Notes: generated by a model from the letters alone, not told the origin. Shown: positions 47,464 to 57,220, counted from the stretch's first letter. The stretch: DNA of 64,000 bases from Thermoplasmata archaeon (GCA_021819135.1 JAKASE010000002.1:62001-126000); one strand, 5' to 3'. Numbers and translations: made by a program.

Positions 47464-48129
47464 TCAGGGAGCGTCGTCCGACGGGACGTCGGTCGGCGCC
47501 TCGATCTTCTTCAGGTACTCCGCCGGGACCCGGTCGACCACGAAGACGGTCTTGCCGGCCTTGCGGATCACGAGGCCGTCCGCGCGGGCGCGGGTCGCAT
47601 CGACCTCGAGGATGATCGGCTCCGGCGTGCGGACCGACCCGGCGGAGCGGGCATCCTCGGCGGTCTTGGAGAGGTGCACCTTCTTCCGGTCGGACGGCTT
47701 CAGGCCCACCTCGAGGACGATCTCCGCCTCCTCGGCGGTCACGGGGTAGTAGAGGCGGTCCGGGATGTTCTCGGTCGGAAGGTCCGGCTCGACCTCGAGC
47801 GTGTGACCGTAGGTCGCCCGCATCCGGTCGTCCCGGACCTCATAGCGGCCCTTCGCGTCGGTCTCGGCGATCGCGACCAGGTGGGAGGCCCGGAGCCAAT
47901 GGTAGGAGGGGTGCCGGGACGAGATCGCCCGGACCATCTGGGGCAGCGAGATCCACCCCTGCGGATCGATCGTGAGCTGATAGCGGTCCGGGAAGTGGCG
48001 GAGGATCCCGGTGACGACCCGCCCGAGGTGGTCGAGCTCACGGTCGTTCATGAGGAACCGACCGCCCTGGCCGCAGACCGGGCACGCCTCGGCCCGGAAG
48101 TACCCGTGCTGGGCACACTCCTTCAGCAT
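47464..48129 (-). CDS. kptA: RNA 2'-phosphotransferase (Tpt1/KptA)
   Basis: LRHFPDRYQLTIDPQGWISLPQMVRAI...RYEVRDDRMRATYGHTLEV...KKVHLSKTAEDA; N-terminal CPVCGQGG. Confidence 0.85.
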   Translation of the reverse strand: MLKECAQHGYFRAEACPVCGQGGRFLMNDRELDHLGRVVTGILRHFPDRYQLTIDPQGWISLPQMVRAISSRHPSYHWLRASHLVAIAETDAKGRYEVRDDRMRATYGHTLEVEPDLPTENIPDRLYYPVTAEEAEIVLEVGLKPSDRKKVHLSKTAEDARSAGSVRTPEPIILEVDATRARADGLVIRKAGKTVFVVDRVPAEYLKKIEAPTDVPSDDAP

Positions 48130-48143
48130 GGCGCCGCCTTTCC

Positions 48144-48431
48144 CTAGGCCTTGACCTTGTCGGCCTTCTTCTCGAAGTCGGTCAAGAGGTCCCCGTAGAG
48201 GTCGGTGAGGTCCTTCAGGACACGCTTCAGGATCTGCTGGGGCTTCTCGCCCTTCGTCTTGAGGAGGAGCGTCGGGCGCTCGAGGTACGGGTGGCCGAGG
48301 TAGTACCGCGCCTCGACGACCTTCTCCTCCTTCTGGAGCGCCTCGACCAGGGGGATCAGGATCGTCTCCTCGCCCCGCGGGAACTCGACGCGGAGGAGGT
48401 CGTGCTCTTTCTCGATGACGCGAAGGTCCAT
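48144..48431 (-). CDS. rpoL: DNA-directed RNA polymerase subunit L (Rpo11)
   Basis: MDLRVIEKEHDLLRVEFPRGEETILIPLVEALQKEEKVVEARYYLGHPYLERPTLLLKTKGEKPQQILKRVLKDL. Confidence 0.8.
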   Translation of the reverse strand: MDLRVIEKEHDLLRVEFPRGEETILIPLVEALQKEEKVVEARYYLGHPYLERPTLLLKTKGEKPQQILKRVLKDLTDLYGDLLTDFEKKADKVKA

Positions 48432-48555
48432 CGGCTCGCTCGGGAGACGGGCCACCGTCGGTCGGTTCTTAAGCGTGGCGGGAGCGCCCCGCTCCCTGAC
48501 GGAAGGCGGGCGGGAGGCCCGACGGCGATTTATCCCGACTCGACTCCCCCGCGTC

Positions 48556-49962
48556 GTGCGCTTCCTGGTGGTGGGCGGGGGGGCCCGGGAGCACGCGATC
48601 GCCCGGGCGCTCGTTCCCGCGGAGGCCGAGGTCGTGGTCGCGAGCGCGAACGCGAACCCCGGCCTCGAGCGGATCGCCCGCCGCTCCGCCCGGATCGATC
48701 CCACGGACGCCGCGAAGGTCGTGGCGTTCGCCCGCGACTCGGGCGCCGACATCGCGGTGATCGGACCGGAAGCCCCCCTCGCGGCGGGCGTGGCGGACGC
48801 CCTGCGGGCCGCCGAGATCCCGACCGTGGGTCCGGACCGGGACGCCGCCCAGATCGAGTCCTCAAAGCTGTTCTGCCGGGAGCTCCTCACGCGGCACGGG
48901 GTCCCCGGTCAGCCGAAGTGGGTCGCCCCGCTCTCCGTCGACGAGGCGGATTCGGCCGCCGCCGGCTTCGGTCGGCCGTTCGTCGTCAAGCCGAGCGGGC
49001 TCACCGCGGGCAAGGGGGTCTGGGTGCAGGGCTCCGACTTCACCGAGGCGCGGGAGGGCGCCGCCTACGCGAAGACGCTCCTCGTGCAGGGGGGCCGGGT
49101 CCTCCTCGAGGAGCGTCTCGAGGGCGAGGAGTTCAGCCTGATGGCGTTCGTCACCGACTCGGGGGTCTACCCGATGCCGGCGGTCCAGGACTTCAAACGG
49201 GCGCTCGAGGGGGACCACGGCGGGAACACCGGGGGCATGGGGTCGTACTCCCAGCGCGACCACCTTCTGCCGTTCCTCTCGGCCCGGGACCGCGACCTCG
49301 CGCTCACGATCCTGCACCGGACCGTCGATGCGCTCCGGGCGCAGGGGTTCCGCTACCGGGGGATCCTCTACGGCGGGTTCATGCTCACGGCCACCGGTCC
49401 GGTCCTCCTCGAGTTCAACGCCCGGTTCGGGGACCCCGAGGGGATCAACGTCCTGACCCTCTACGAGGAGGGGGACTTCGCCGACCTCCTCGCCGGGGTC
49501 GCCCAGGGACGCGTCGACTCGAACCTCGTCACCTTCCGGCCCCGCGCGACGGTCGTGAAGTACCTCGTCCCCCCGGGGTACGGCGGGTCGGTCCGCCCCG
49601 GCGGGATCCTCACGCTCGACGCGAAGGCGATCGAGGCGGCCGGGGTGCACGTCGTCTACGGGAGCGTCGACATCGCCGGGCCCGGCCAGGTCCGCCTCGG
49701 CTCGTCGCGCGGTGTCGCGCTGGTCGGCGAGGCGAGCGCGATCTACGAAGCGGGGGCCCGGGTCGAGTCCGCGCTCCGGCACGTCTCGGGACCGTACTAC
49801 GTCCGCCACGACATCGGGACCAAGGAGGACCTCGCGCGGCGCTGGGAGCACGTCCGCCGGCTCCGGGCCCCCGAGGCGAAGCCCTCCCCCCTGCCCCTGA
49901 GCGTCGCACCCCCCGACGCCCCGCCGGCGAGCCACGGGATCCCCGAACAGCTCCTAGGCTGA
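48556..49962 (+). CDS. purD: Phosphoribosylamine-glycine ligase
   Basis: VRFLVVGGGAREHAIARAL; VIGPEAPLAAGVADALRAAEIPTVGP; GMGSYSQRDHLLPF; ATP-grasp; GTG start. Confidence 0.92.
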   Translation: MRFLVVGGGAREHAIARALVPAEAEVVVASANANPGLERIARRSARIDPTDAAKVVAFARDSGADIAVIGPEAPLAAGVADALRAAEIPTVGPDRDAAQIESSKLFCRELLTRHGVPGQPKWVAPLSVDEADSAAAGFGRPFVVKPSGLTAGKGVWVQGSDFTEAREGAAYAKTLLVQGGRVLLEERLEGEEFSLMAFVTDSGVYPMPAVQDFKRALEGDHGGNTGGMGSYSQRDHLLPFLSARDRDLALTILHRTVDALRAQGFRYRGILYGGFMLTATGPVLLEFNARFGDPEGINVLTLYEEGDFADLLAGVAQGRVDSNLVTFRPRATVVKYLVPPGYGGSVRPGGILTLDAKAIEAAGVHVVYGSVDIAGPGQVRLGSSRGVALVGEASAIYEAGARVESALRHVSGPYYVRHDIGTKEDLARRWEHVRRLRAPEAKPSPLPLSVAPPDAPPASHGIPEQLLG

Positions 49963-50008
49963 CCGCGCCGCGAACCGTAAAATAGCCACCGCCGGATGTT
50001 GAGGGTCC

Positions 50009-50323
50009 GTGACGTTCTGCCCCACGTGCAAGCGGCTCATGCGGCCCGACCGGGCCGCCGGGGTCTGGGTCTGCTCCGCCTGCGGGACGAAGGTACCCCT
50101 CGGGCCGGGCAAGGCGGTCGTGCACGCGACCGCGACCCACCGATCGATGGACGTGGTCGAGGAGTCGAAGATCGCGACGCTCCCGAAGGCCGAGGAGACC
50201 TGCCCCAAGTGCGGGAACGGCGAGGCGTACTGGGTCCTCCGCCAGACGCGCGGGGCCGATGAGCCCGAGACCCGGATCTTCGAGTGCACGAAGTGCGGGC
50301 ACAAGTGGCGGGAGTACCAGTGA
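50009..50323 (+). CDS. tfs: Transcription factor S (TFS)
   Basis: TFCPTCKRLMRP...ETCPKCGNGEAYWVLRQTRGADEPETRIFECTKCGHKWREYQ, intact DE loop. Confidence 0.93.
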   Translation: MTFCPTCKRLMRPDRAAGVWVCSACGTKVPLGPGKAVVHATATHRSMDVVEESKIATLPKAEETCPKCGNGEAYWVLRQTRGADEPETRIFECTKCGHKWREYQ

Positions 50324-51624
50324 GCGAGCCGGCGTTCGACACGATCGGGCGGGTCTTTCGCGACGACGCGCGCGGTCGGGCGGTCCGTCTTAGGGGCTGG
50401 GTCCTGCGCTCGCGCTCGTCGGGCGGGATCCTCTTCGTCCTCCTCCGCGACCGGAGCGGGGTCGTGCAGGTCACGGGAAAGCGTGACGTCCTGGGGGCCG
50501 AGGCGTTCGACGCCGCCGAACACGTTCAGGTCGAGGGGGCGATCTCGGTCGAAGGGACCGTCGCCGACGATCCCCGGGCCCCCGGCGGCCGCGAAGTGCG
50601 CGCCGCCCGCATCGTCGTGATCGACGCCGGACTTCCCTTCCCGATCTTCGCCGACCAGACGGAGGAGTTCCGCCTCGATACGCGCCACCTCGCGATCCGC
50701 TCGCAGGAGCACGCCGCCACGTTCCGGGTGAAGGCGGAGCTCCTCCGCGCGTTCCGGGAGTTCCTCGACCGCGAGGAGGTCCTCGAGACGACGCCACCGG
50801 TCCTCACGGGGAACGCCGCCGAGGGCGGCTCGGAGGCGTTCCGCTTCGACTACTTCGGTCGGCCCGCGTACCTCTCCCAGACCGCCCAGCTCTACCTCGA
50901 GGCGCTCCTCGCGCCCCACGAGCGGGTCTACGCGCTGACCCCCTCGTTCCGCGCCGAGAAGTCGCGCACGCCGAAGCACCTCACCGAGTACCTCCATCTC
51001 GAGGTCGAGCTCGCCTGGTGCGACCTCGACGGGCTCATCGACTTCATCGAGCGGATGGTCGTCCACGCGCTCCACGCGCTCGCCGAGCGCCGCGCGGCCG
51101 AGCTCACGCAGCTCGGTCGCCCGCCCGCGGAGCTCGCGGCGATCCGGGCGCCGTTCCCGCGGATCCCCTACGGGGAGGCGATCGCCCAATTGAAGGCCCG
51201 CGGCCTGCCCGTCGACTGGGGGAGCGACCTCGGCACCGCCGAGGAGCGCGCCCTCACCCTCGAGGAGCCGACGCCGATCTTCGTCACGCGGTGGCCGCGC
51301 GCGATCAAGGCGTTCTACATGCCTCCCTCGCCGGACGACGAGCGGACCGTCGAGGCGGCCGATCTGCTCGCGCCCGAGGGGTACGGTGAGATCGTCGGCG
51401 CGTCGTGCCGCGACACCGACCCCGAGCGTCTCGCCCGCCGGCTCACCGAGATGGGCGTCGACCCGAAGGAGTACGACTGGTATCTCGACCTCCGCCGCCA
51501 CGGGAGCGTCCCCCACGCCGGTTTCGGCCTCGGGATCGAGCGGTTCCTGCGGTGGGTGCTCCGGCGCGAGCATATCCGGGACACGACCCCGTTCCCGAGG
51601 ACGCCGTCGCGCCTGACCCCGTGA
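50320..51624 (+). CDS. asnS: Asparaginyl-tRNA synthetase (AspRS/AsnRS class II)
   Basis: GNAAEGGSEAFRFDYFGRPAYLSQTAQLYLEAL; FRAEKSRTPKHLTEYLHLEVE; HIRDTTPFPRTPSRL (FPRTP motif favours AsnRS); GTGA overlap with tfs. Confidence 0.85.
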   Translation: MSEPAFDTIGRVFRDDARGRAVRLRGWVLRSRSSGGILFVLLRDRSGVVQVTGKRDVLGAEAFDAAEHVQVEGAISVEGTVADDPRAPGGREVRAARIVVIDAGLPFPIFADQTEEFRLDTRHLAIRSQEHAATFRVKAELLRAFREFLDREEVLETTPPVLTGNAAEGGSEAFRFDYFGRPAYLSQTAQLYLEALLAPHERVYALTPSFRAEKSRTPKHLTEYLHLEVELAWCDLDGLIDFIERMVVHALHALAERRAAELTQLGRPPAELAAIRAPFPRIPYGEAIAQLKARGLPVDWGSDLGTAEERALTLEEPTPIFVTRWPRAIKAFYMPPSPDDERTVEAADLLAPEGYGEIVGASCRDTDPERLARRLTEMGVDPKEYDWYLDLRRHGSVPHAGFGLGIERFLRWVLRREHIRDTTPFPRTPSRLTP

Positions 51625-51680
51625 GCCGGGCGTCGCGCGCGTTCGCGGGCGCGCGCGGTGGGCAAGGTTCAATACGGACC

Positions 51681-52340
51681 GTGAGTGTCGCCGCCTCCGA
51701 GTCCCGAACCGGAGATCGTGACGTCGTGGCCGAGCAGCGACCGGGTCGGGAAGGAGAGCGTACCACGCCGTCCGCAACGGGGGACCGTTCGCCGGAGGCC
51801 GCCGAGCGACCGCCGAAGCCGGCAGAGCGGCCGGCCGAACGCGCTCCCGGGACCCTCGCCGTCGAGCGGATCACGCACCAGGACGTGCCGGCGGTCTGCG
51901 CGCTCTACAAGAAGGTCTGGGAGTCCGAGCCGGTGGGCCTCCCGGCCCCGCTCGTCAAGTCCTGGCAGCCGACCCCGCTCGAGTTCACGAGCTGGATGGA
52001 GGGGGTCACCTACTTCGCCGGCCGGCGCGACGGCCGGGTCGTCGGCGCGATCGGATGCGAGCTGCTCCACGGAAGCTGCCACCTGGTCCACCTCGCGGTC
52101 GACCCCGAGTTCCGCCGGCAGGGGGTCGCGAGCGCCCTCCTCTCCGCGGCGATCGACTGGGCGAAGCGCGCGAACGCGCCCTCGGTGTGGGCGGACATGC
52201 TCTCCCGCTTCTCCGCCGCCGCCGCGCTGTTCAAGCACCTCGGCTTCGCCGAGAGCGGCCGTCTCCACCGCAACCAGTGGAACGAGGACGTCCTGCTCTA
52301 CGAGCGGCTGCTCGGCGGCGAGGCCCCGGCCCGGTCCTAG
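51681..52340 (+). CDS. GNAT-family N-acetyltransferase with disordered N-terminus
   Basis: HLVHLAVDPEFRRQGVASALLSAAIDWAKR; Pro/Glu/Arg-rich N-term; GTG start. Confidence 0.8.
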   Translation: MSVAASESRTGDRDVVAEQRPGREGERTTPSATGDRSPEAAERPPKPAERPAERAPGTLAVERITHQDVPAVCALYKKVWESEPVGLPAPLVKSWQPTPLEFTSWMEGVTYFAGRRDGRVVGAIGCELLHGSCHLVHLAVDPEFRRQGVASALLSAAIDWAKRANAPSVWADMLSRFSAAAALFKHLGFAESGRLHRNQWNEDVLLYERLLGGEAPARS

Positions 52341-53317
52341 AGCGGACGGACGCCGGAGCGGCCGGCCCGGCCGGTCGGCGTTCCGTGGCGCTGCTGGAGC
52401 GAGCGCAGTCGCCGCAGGCCTTCCTCGGGATGCCCACGGAAGAAGTCGCGGGCCCCGCGGGCGAGCTCGACCGCCTCGAGCTCGGTCGCGATCCCGTGCG
52501 TCCGTTCGCTGATCAGGTAGTCCCCGTACTCGGCGATGTACTTCGGGAGGCCGGCCTTGAGCCGGTTGACCGACTGCAGACGGAGGGCCCGGATCTGCTG
52601 CTTGAGCGACGCGAGCTTCCCCGCACGGAGCTCGCTCTCGAGATCGTCGGCGATCTCGTCCGGGTCCTGCGGCGTCTCGACGCCGAGCGCCTGCATGTCC
52701 TTCAGGAGCGCGATCACCCGTTCGAGCTCCTCGCGCGCCTGGTCGAGATGTCGCTCCTTCAGCGCCACGACCCGGTCGACCTGCTGGAACGTGGAGAGGG
52801 CGAGCGGGATGTCCCCCGAGCGCGCCGAGTGGAGGACCTCCTCGATTTGCTCCCGCTCGAGCCGGCTGTCCACGCTGTAGGCCTCGAGCCGGGTGAGGCG
52901 GGCCTTCTCCCGACGCTCCCAGTCCTCGAGGGCGGACGTGATCCGACGCTGGGCGATCCGCTCGATCCCCCGCACGACCTCGGCCCAGGGTTCCGGGTTC
53001 GAGGAGGCCCGGGCCGCCTCCTCGCCCCAGGCCGGAAGCCGCGGCAGCTCGATCCCGAGGGACTGGGATCCCTCGGCCCATTGCGCGACCCGGTTCAGGC
53101 GGCGGGCGAGCTCGGAGGCGAACGGATTCGCCGGCGGCGTGGAGGTGCGCCGGAGCGTACCCCGGGGCCGGGCGGCCGCCGTGGAGGCCGGCGACCCGCC
53201 GCCGGCCCCCGCCGCCCCCTCCTCCGGGGCGAGAGGGGCGTGGCAGGTCGGGCAGACCAAGAGATCGGCCGTGACGCTCGCGCCGCACTGGGGACAGAGG
53301 ATCGGAGGGGTCGCCAT
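52337..53317 (-). CDS. Zinc-ribbon coiled-coil protein
   Basis: ILCPQCGASVTADLLVCPTCHAPL then long helical region. Confidence 0.65.
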   Translation of the reverse strand: MATPPILCPQCGASVTADLLVCPTCHAPLAPEEGAAGAGGGSPASTAAARPRGTLRRTSTPPANPFASELARRLNRVAQWAEGSQSLGIELPRLPAWGEEAARASSNPEPWAEVVRGIERIAQRRITSALEDWERREKARLTRLEAYSVDSRLEREQIEEVLHSARSGDIPLALSTFQQVDRVVALKERHLDQAREELERVIALLKDMQALGVETPQDPDEIADDLESELRAGKLASLKQQIRALRLQSVNRLKAGLPKYIAEYGDYLISERTHGIATELEAVELARGARDFFRGHPEEGLRRLRSLQQRHGTPTGRAGRSGVRPL

Positions 53318-53335
53318 CGTCTCGTTCGATCGGGA

Positions 53336-53420
53336 TGCAGGGGGTGAGATTCGAACTCACGAACTCCTACGAGACCAGGACCTCAACCTGGCGCCTTTGA
53401 CCAAGCTGGGCCACCCCTGC
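53336..53420 (-). tRNA. tRNA-Leu (anticodon GAG)
   Basis: GCAGGGGTGGCCCAGCTTGGTCAAAGGCGCCAGGTTGAGGTCCTGGTCTCGTAGGAGTTCGTGAGTTCGAATCTCACCCCCTGCA; long variable arm, stem CCAGG-TTGAGGT-CCTGG. Confidence 0.95.
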
Positions 53421-53538
53421 GCCGCTCCGCGCGTACGGGGCCCGAGCGATAACCTTTGCGAACGTGGGCGTTTTCGCATAGGGAAAGGGCGGCGCCGCAC
53501 CGATAAGCCTTGTGTATCTGCGCGGGCGTAGGGAATCC

Positions 53539-53919
53539 ATGGTCGAGGCCCCCTACAACGGCGCGACGGTCTTCATCGGTCAGAAGCCGACCATGACCTA
53601 CGTGTTCCAGGTCGTGACCCAGCTCAACGCAGGTCTCGGACCCGTGATCGTGAAGGCCCGGGGGAACGCGATCGGCAAGGCGGTCGATGTCGTCGAGGTA
53701 GTGCGCCGTCGATTCCTCGAGGGACAGGTCGAGCTGGGGCGGATCGCGATCGACACCGAGCGCCTCGTGAACCGCGAGGGCCGGGACGCGAACGTCTCCT
53801 CGATCGCGATCCCGCTCACCCGGACCGGTCCTCCCCCGGCGCCGAGGTCGGGGGCTGGGTCAGGGGCTGGGTCGGGGGCACCCTCCCCGCCGGCCCCGGC
53901 GGGGGGACGACCCCGCTAG
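53539..53919 (+). CDS. alba: Alba chromatin/RNA-binding protein with Pro/Ala/Gly-rich C-terminal tail
   Basis: NGATVFIGQKPTMTYVFQVVTQLNAGLGPVIVKARGNAIGKAVDVVEVVRRRFL. Confidence 0.92.
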   Translation: MVEAPYNGATVFIGQKPTMTYVFQVVTQLNAGLGPVIVKARGNAIGKAVDVVEVVRRRFLEGQVELGRIAIDTERLVNREGRDANVSSIAIPLTRTGPPPAPRSGAGSGAGSGAPSPPAPAGGRPR

Positions 53920-55741
53920 TCCGTCGGACGACCCAGGTTCCGGCGATCACATCGCCGAACCGCTGCCGTTCGCTCGTCAGCACGATCCCGAGGACGGCGA
54001 ACATCCCGAGGAAGCCGACCCCTCCGACCAGGAAGACGAGGACCCCCGAGAGCGCGAGGGGGCCTCCCGAGAGGGTGATCCCGCCCACGGTCACGCTCGA
54101 GAGGCTGTCGAACCGGAGCCCGAAGGCGACCGCGAGCGCTCCGCCGAGGCCGACCACGGTGAGGAGCGGAAGGACCGAGACGTTCCGCACGAGCGCGCCG
54201 AGGAACCGGACCGGACGGAGCGCCCGGTCCCGCACGACGAGCCCGACCAGTCGCTTTCCCGGTGAGCTCCCGGTCCAGGTCTCGGCGAGGACCAGGAACA
54301 GGAACGAGAGCGCGATGAACCCGTAGATCGCCGCGTTGAACGGGAGGCTCGTGAGGATCGCGTCGATCCCGCCGGGCGTCGCGAGCACGATCCCGATCCA
54401 GACGGCCACCGCCGGGAGCGTGACCAGCACGAGGTCGATCAGGAACCCGAGGGTACGGGTCCCGATCGAGCCGAACCGCCGTTGCCCGAGGTCCCGGCCC
54501 AGGTAGACGAGCGTCCGGGCCGTGAGCCAGGCCCGGAACCCCTCGCGGCCGTCGCTCGATCGGGCCCGGGCGATCGCCTCCAGGTTCGCCTGGTCGCTCA
54601 CGACCCATCCCGGTACCGGCAGCCCCTCCCACGGGCGGTCGGGCGGCGGGGTCGGGAGGTCGAAGAGCCGGCGCGCCTGCGCCGCGGCATCGCGCGCCGA
54701 GCCGGCCGACTCCTCGAGGGAACGGTCGAGCGAGCCGTCGAGGCCGGCCCGGAACGCCCGGGCGAGGCGGCCGACGGGCGTCACGGGGTAGGTCGGCACC
54801 GGCTCGCCCGGCGCCCCGTCCGTCACGGGGCGTCCGACGGCGCGGTGGACGGCGTAGGCGGCGAGCAGGGCGAGGAGCCCGGAGAGGTAGACGAGGTCGA
54901 GCACCCCGGCACCCCCGACCGTGTAGATCCCCGACGGGCCCGAGGCGTAGAGGGGGGGCTGGCGGAGCAGGTCGGCACCGAGGAGGACGCCCCACGTCGA
55001 GGCGAGGTAGGCGACCGGCAACGCGTATCGCTCCCGGCCCGGCAGGAACCGAGACGCGGCCCAGGCCGCGACCGCACCGGCTAAGACCGGGGGCAGGAAG
55101 TAGTAGGGGAACGGCTCCGCGATCCCCACGCCGGGGATCGCCTGGCTCCCCGCGAACGTCAGGAGGAGGACGGCCGAGGTGAGGAGGAGCACAAAGGGGA
55201 CGGCCCTCTCGTTGTCCGCCCCGGTCCGCGGCGGGCCGGCGCGTACGAAGGCGAGGACCGGGAACGCGAGCGCGACCGGAACGAGGAGGAGGACCGCCGC
55301 GAGCCAGCCGTTCCCACCGAGCCCATCGGCGATCCTCGCGACGAGCGGAGCGGAGACCGGCAGCACCAGGACGAACAGCGTGGCGCTCTCGACCGCCAGG
55401 TAGAGCAGGAGGCGGCCGAGCGTACGGCCGAGCGGCGGCGCGACCCGGCCGAGGGCGAGGGAGCCGATGATCAGGGGGAAGATCGCCCCTCCGAGGCTCA
55501 CTGCGAGGAGGTCGGTGGCGAGCGGGTTCGAGATCACCCCGAACGGAACGATCGCGAAGCTCGCGAGCACGGCGCCCGGCAGCAGCAGCCAGAACGCCGC
55601 CCGTCCGAACCCGATGCTCTCCGCGAACGGCCGTTGCTCCCAGGCGAGCAGGAAGAGGAACGCCCAAAGCACCGCCGGGGTCGCGAGCGTCACCGCGTTC
55701 GCGACGATGTCGCTCGAAAGGGCTGCGGGGTCGACCACCAC
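53816..55741 (-). CDS. Membrane protein: DUF1614-like N-terminal half + RDD-family C-terminal half
   Basis: N-term multi-TM with GIYTVGGAGVLDLVYLSGLLALLAAY; C-term RRFGSIGTRTLGFLIDLVLV...TWTGSSPGKRLVGLVVRD...RFGDVIAGTWVV. Confidence 0.65.
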   Translation of the reverse strand: MVVDPAALSSDIVANAVTLATPAVLWAFLFLLAWEQRPFAESIGFGRAAFWLLLPGAVLASFAIVPFGVISNPLATDLLAVSLGGAIFPLIIGSLALGRVAPPLGRTLGRLLLYLAVESATLFVLVLPVSAPLVARIADGLGGNGWLAAVLLLVPVALAFPVLAFVRAGPPRTGADNERAVPFVLLLTSAVLLLTFAGSQAIPGVGIAEPFPYYFLPPVLAGAVAAWAASRFLPGRERYALPVAYLASTWGVLLGADLLRQPPLYASGPSGIYTVGGAGVLDLVYLSGLLALLAAYAVHRAVGRPVTDGAPGEPVPTYPVTPVGRLARAFRAGLDGSLDRSLEESAGSARDAAAQARRLFDLPTPPPDRPWEGLPVPGWVVSDQANLEAIARARSSDGREGFRAWLTARTLVYLGRDLGQRRFGSIGTRTLGFLIDLVLVTLPAVAVWIGIVLATPGGIDAILTSLPFNAAIYGFIALSFLFLVLAETWTGSSPGKRLVGLVVRDRALRPVRFLGALVRNVSVLPLLTVVGLGGALAVAFGLRFDSLSSVTVGGITLSGGPLALSGVLVFLVGGVGFLGMFAVLGIVLTSERQRFGDVIAGTWVVRRTSGVVPPPGPAGRVPPTQPLTQPPTSAPGEDRSG

Positions 55742-55819
55742 CGTCCGTCCGCGCCGACTGGCGGAGGAAAGGGGCGCCGGGGGCCTAAACGTTTTGTCGG
55801 CGACCTTTTTGAAGCGTTC

Positions 55820-57220
55820 ATGTCGCCGGTTCGCATGGAGAAGGACTCCCTGGGACCCCGTGAGGTCCCGGAGTCGGCCTACTGGGGGATCCAGACGCTT
55901 CGCGCCCGCGAGAACTTCCCGGTGAGCGGTCTCCGCTCCTCCCGGCACCTCATCCGGGCCTACGCCTACCTCAAGCTCGCCTGTTGCCGCGCGAACGTCG
56001 AGCTCGGCGGGCTCGATGCCGACCGGGGTCGCGCGATCGCCCAGGCGGGAGAGGAGATGGCCGCGGGCCGCTTCGACGGGGAGTTCGTGATCGACGTCTT
56101 CCAGGCCGGGGCCGGCACCTCCTTCCACATGAACGTCAACGAGGTCCTCGCGAACCGGGCGCTCGAGATCCGTGGCAAGGCCCGGGGCGACTACCAGGAC
56201 CTGAGCCCGAACGACCATGTCAACCGGGGACAGTCCACCAACGACACCTACCCCTCGGCGGCGCAGGTCGGCTCGCTGCTCGCCTTCCGCGAGCTAAGGC
56301 CGTCGCTCACGACGCTCATCGCGAGCCTGCGGAAGAAGGGCGAGGAGTTCGCCCACGAACCGAAATCCGGCCGCACGCACCTGAAGGACGCCATGCCGGT
56401 GACGCTCGGGAGCGAGTTCCGGGCGTACGCCTCGGCCCTCGAGCACGTGCTCGAGTCGCTCCCGGCGGTCGAGCGCGCGCTCGCCGAGATCCCCCTCGGG
56501 GGAAGTGCGGTGGGTAGCGGGGTCAACTCGGTGCCCGGGTTCCGGGCCCGCTCGGTCGCGGAGTACGCGCGCCTCACGGGGCTCCCGCTCGCCGTGAGCC
56601 GCGACCCGTTCGAGACGATGCAGAGCCGCTGGCCTCTCGGGGCGGCCGCGGGCTGGCTGCGCACCCTGGCGCTCGAGCTCGTGCGGATCGCGAACGACCT
56701 CCGCCTCCTGTCGAGCGGCCCCGCGACGGGCTTCGACGAGATCCGGCTTCCCGAGATCCAGCCCGGCTCGTCGATCATGCCGGCCAAGGTGAACCCGTCC
56801 GCGGCGGAGTGTCTCAACATGGTGGCGTTCCACGTGATCGGCGCCGACGCCGCGACCGCCCAGGCGGTGGCGGCCGGCCAGCTCGAGATCAATGTGATGA
56901 TGCCGCTCGCGGCGTACGAGGTGATGTTCGCGGCCGAGATCCTGACGAACTACCTCCCCGTCTTCGCGCGGACGTGCGTCGACGGGATCACCGCGAACCG
57001 ACCCCGTCTCGAGAAGTTCCTGATGGAGTCGGCCGCCCTCGCGACCGTCCTGACGCCGAAGCTCGGGTACCTCAAGGTCGCCGAGGTCCTCCACGAGGCC
57101 GAGCGGTCGGGCCGTCCGGTCAAGGAGCTGCTCGTGGCCCAGGGGCTGCTCACGAAGGAGGAGGTCGAGTCCCTCCTCGGGCAGGCGGCCCTCCTGAAGC
57201 TCACCGCGCCGGTACCGTGA
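55820..57220 (+). CDS. Aspartate ammonia-lyase/fumarase class II family
   Basis: SPNDHVNRGQSTNDTYPSA; PLGGSAVGSGVNS; PGSSIMPAKVNPSAAECLNM. Confidence 0.9.
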   Translation: MSPVRMEKDSLGPREVPESAYWGIQTLRARENFPVSGLRSSRHLIRAYAYLKLACCRANVELGGLDADRGRAIAQAGEEMAAGRFDGEFVIDVFQAGAGTSFHMNVNEVLANRALEIRGKARGDYQDLSPNDHVNRGQSTNDTYPSAAQVGSLLAFRELRPSLTTLIASLRKKGEEFAHEPKSGRTHLKDAMPVTLGSEFRAYASALEHVLESLPAVERALAEIPLGGSAVGSGVNSVPGFRARSVAEYARLTGLPLAVSRDPFETMQSRWPLGAAAGWLRTLALELVRIANDLRLLSSGPATGFDEIRLPEIQPGSSIMPAKVNPSAAECLNMVAFHVIGADAATAQAVAAGQLEINVMMPLAAYEVMFAAEILTNYLPVFARTCVDGITANRPRLEKFLMESAALATVLTPKLGYLKVAEVLHEAERSGRPVKELLVAQGLLTKEEVESLLGQAALLKLTAPVP

